From a virus, in IMG/VR virus record IMGVR_UViG_3300024261_000193, positions 1 through 20,248 of that record: a stretch of 20,248 bases of DNA. One strand, written 5' to 3'. Below are positions 19,802 to 20,248 of this stretch, piece by piece. The notes below the pieces were generated by a model. It was given only the letters and a program-made list of their open reading frames with translations, searched no databases and was not told where the DNA came from. The position numbers were made by a program, and so were the translations under genes. How positions within the stretch are numbered: the stretch's first letter is position 1; the number at the start of each line of letters is the position of its first letter.

Positions 19802-19822
19802 AGTGATGAGTCATTCATCACT
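19802..19822 (-). promoter_or_regulatory. 5' hairpin in the leader of the 71-aa gene
   Basis: A perfect 8-bp stem AGTGATGA/TCATCACT with 5-nt loop ATGAC lies within a few bases of the predicted transcription start (about 19827). Position at the very 5' end suggests mRNA stabilisation, as seen for several T4 transcripts; an operator is the alternative. Confidence 0.6.
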
Positions 19823-19833
19823 TTAGTATAACC

Positions 19834-19862
19834 ATTATATCATAATGGTATTGGTAATACAA
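19834..19862 (-). promoter_or_regulatory. extended -10 promoter for the 71-aa gene
   Basis: TGATATAAT (TGnTATAAT, 19842-19834) is a strong extended -10. TTGTAT (19862-19857), 17 bp upstream, is a poor -35 and overlaps the hairpin that follows tRNA-Gly. The start point is near 19827, 59 bases before the ATG at 19768. Confidence 0.65.
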
Positions 19863-19879
19863 GGAAGAAGTTTTCCTTG
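19860..19879 (-). terminator. hairpin immediately after tRNA-Gly
   Basis: CAAGGAA/TTCCTTG (7 bp, 6-nt loop) lies 2 nt beyond the tRNA-Gly CCA end. The following bases (TATTACC) are a weak U-tract, so termination or 3' processing of the tRNA transcript is possible. Confidence 0.45.
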
Positions 19880-19881
19880 TT

Positions 19882-19956
19882 TGGAGCGGGTGGCGAGGCT
19901 CGAACTCGCGACATTCACGTTGGCAACGTGAAGCTCTACCACTGAGCTACACCCGC
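19882..19956 (-). tRNA. tRNA-Gly (anticodon GCC)
   Basis: On the - strand the 75-nt sequence begins GCGGGTG and ends CACCCGC-T-CCA, a 7-bp acceptor with encoded CCA and U73. The D-loop region TAGCTCAGTGGTAGAGC, anticodon stem-loop TCACG-TTGCCAA-CGTGA and T-arm with GTTCGAG are all canonical. The anticodon is GCC, reading GGC/GGU. Confidence 0.95.
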
Positions 19957-20002
19957 TGAAAGTTAAATACTGTGTAAACCCTTATAAAACAACAAAACAA
20001 AT

Positions 20003-20045
20003 ATTTTAAGGCCCTTAGATGCGTTTTAAGGGGTCTTTTTGTCGA
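20003..20045. terminator. possible terminator-like hairpin between tRNA genes
   Basis: GGCCCTTA (about 20010-20017) can pair with TAAGGGGTC (about 20027-20035) with one bulge, followed on the + strand by TTTTTGTC. On the - strand the tail is poor. No + strand gene precedes it, so a processing or spacer role is equally likely. Confidence 0.3.
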
Positions 20046-20068
20046 AATCCATAGGTAAACAAGGTTTT

Positions 20069-20145
20069 TGGCTCCGGCGGTAGGGTACGATCCTACAACA
20101 ACTCGATTAACAGTCGAGTGCGCTACCAATTGCGCCCTCGCCGGA
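20069..20145 (-). tRNA. tRNA-Asn (anticodon GTT)
   Basis: The 77-nt - strand gene has acceptor TCCGGCG/CGCCGGA, discriminator G and encoded CCA, D-arm GGCGCAATTGGTAGCGC and anticodon stem-loop CTCGA-CTGTTAA-TCGAG (anticodon GTT). The T-stem is GTAGG/CCTAC with loop ATCGTAC. Canonical loops read TTCGANN; here positions 54 and 58 are A and T, swapped relative to the universal T54-A58 pair. All other stems are intact. Confidence 0.9.
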
Positions 20146-20154
20146 ATAATAGGC

Positions 20155-20248
20155 GGTAGTTTTTCTGTTGCTAGGAAAACTACCAAACCCCGCTACTTAG
20201 TCAAAGACTACGCAGCAATTGCATACGAATAATCGTTAGCATTTGTGA
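20155..20248 (-). ncRNA. ssrA: tmRNA (ssrA), tag-coding 3' part, truncated by window edge
   Basis: On the - strand GCT AAC GAT TAT TCG TAT GCA ATT GCT GCG TAG (20240-20208) encodes ANDYSYAIAA-stop, the length, AND start and hydrophobic -AIAA end of a tmRNA degradation tag. The last codons and stop lie in a stem GCTGCGTAGTC-TTT-GACTAAGTAGC (20216-20192, 10 of 11 pairs), as in the P5 helix of tmRNAs. A further 9-bp hairpin follows (20184-20155). tRNA-Asn starts 10 nt beyond (20145), so no 3' tRNA-like half can follow, as in a one-piece gene. A permuted two-piece tmRNA, as in alphaproteobacteria, is implied; its acceptor half would lie beyond 20248. No CDS explains this frame. Confidence 0.75.

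Noticed and set aside
19947-20186. 79-aa ORF on the - strand
   Set aside because: It overlaps the complete tRNA-Asn and tmRNA region and has no ribosome binding site.
1-20248. CRISPR arrays, insertion sequences, integrase or attachment sites
   Set aside because: No regularly spaced repeats, transposase, integrase motif or tRNA-associated direct repeats were seen.

Overview
The window reads as part of the genome of a T4-like tailed phage (myovirus), most likely a marine one infecting an AT-rich bacterium. A contractile-tail gene run is recognisable: tape measure, tube-cap protein, gp53, gp27-like hub, gp5-like spike and PAAR tip. It is accompanied by gp32, a gp4-like head-completion nuclease, a gp33-like late coactivator, phage purM and purC, and tRNA/tmRNA genes. 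DNA is AT-rich throughout, stops are mostly TAA, and genes are packed with TAATG or ATGA overlaps. The marine assignment rests on remembered resemblance to cyanophage and pelagiphage proteins and could not be searched.

Layout. Positions 1-1276 (+): a non-coding G-rich leader, a sigma70-type promoter (169-197), then five small overlapping genes including a tandem duplicated pair (608-784 and 784-945) and a conserved 112-aa protein. Positions 1277-1450: structured convergent intergenic DNA. Positions 1451-16659 (-): one long co-oriented run. In transcription order it holds a tail-tube-like protein, a gp26-family assembly protein with a probable programmed -1 frameshift, the tape measure, baseplate and hub genes, the PAAR tip, a coiled-coil protein, a secreted thioredoxin-DUF3721 fusion, a 44-aa ORF, purM, a cluster of small membrane proteins and a broken Sel1-repeat gene, a zinc-ribbon protein, purC, a Cys-rich protein without a visible start, and a stand-alone cyclic-nucleotide-binding protein. 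Positions 16660-16715: two back-to-back perfect T4-type late promoter boxes (TATAAATA). Positions 16716-17162 (+): gp4-like nuclease. Positions 17164-17267: a 104-nt cloverleaf-like inverted-repeat element between convergent genes. Positions 17276-19504 (-): gp32, gp33-like coactivator, ClpP-like protease, SleB-type cell wall hydrolase. Positions 19502-19862: a self-contained unit (promoter, 5' hairpin, 71-aa gene, terminator). Positions 19882-20145 (-): tRNA-Gly(GCC) and tRNA-Asn(GTT). Positions 20155-20248 (-): the tag-coding end of a tmRNA (tag ANDYSYAIAA), cut by the window edge.

Working together: the gp33-like coactivator and TATAAATA boxes suggest T4-style late transcription of the tail operon. 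PurM and PurC would supply purine nucleotides. The most interesting combination is a phage tmRNA (degradation tag) about 1.2 kb from a phage ClpP with an intact catalytic triad, which could form a phage-encoded tag-and-degrade or ribosome-rescue module. The second standout is the -1 slippery site T TTT TTC in the gp26-family gene just upstream of the tape measure, matching in position the tail-chaperone frameshift of other phages.
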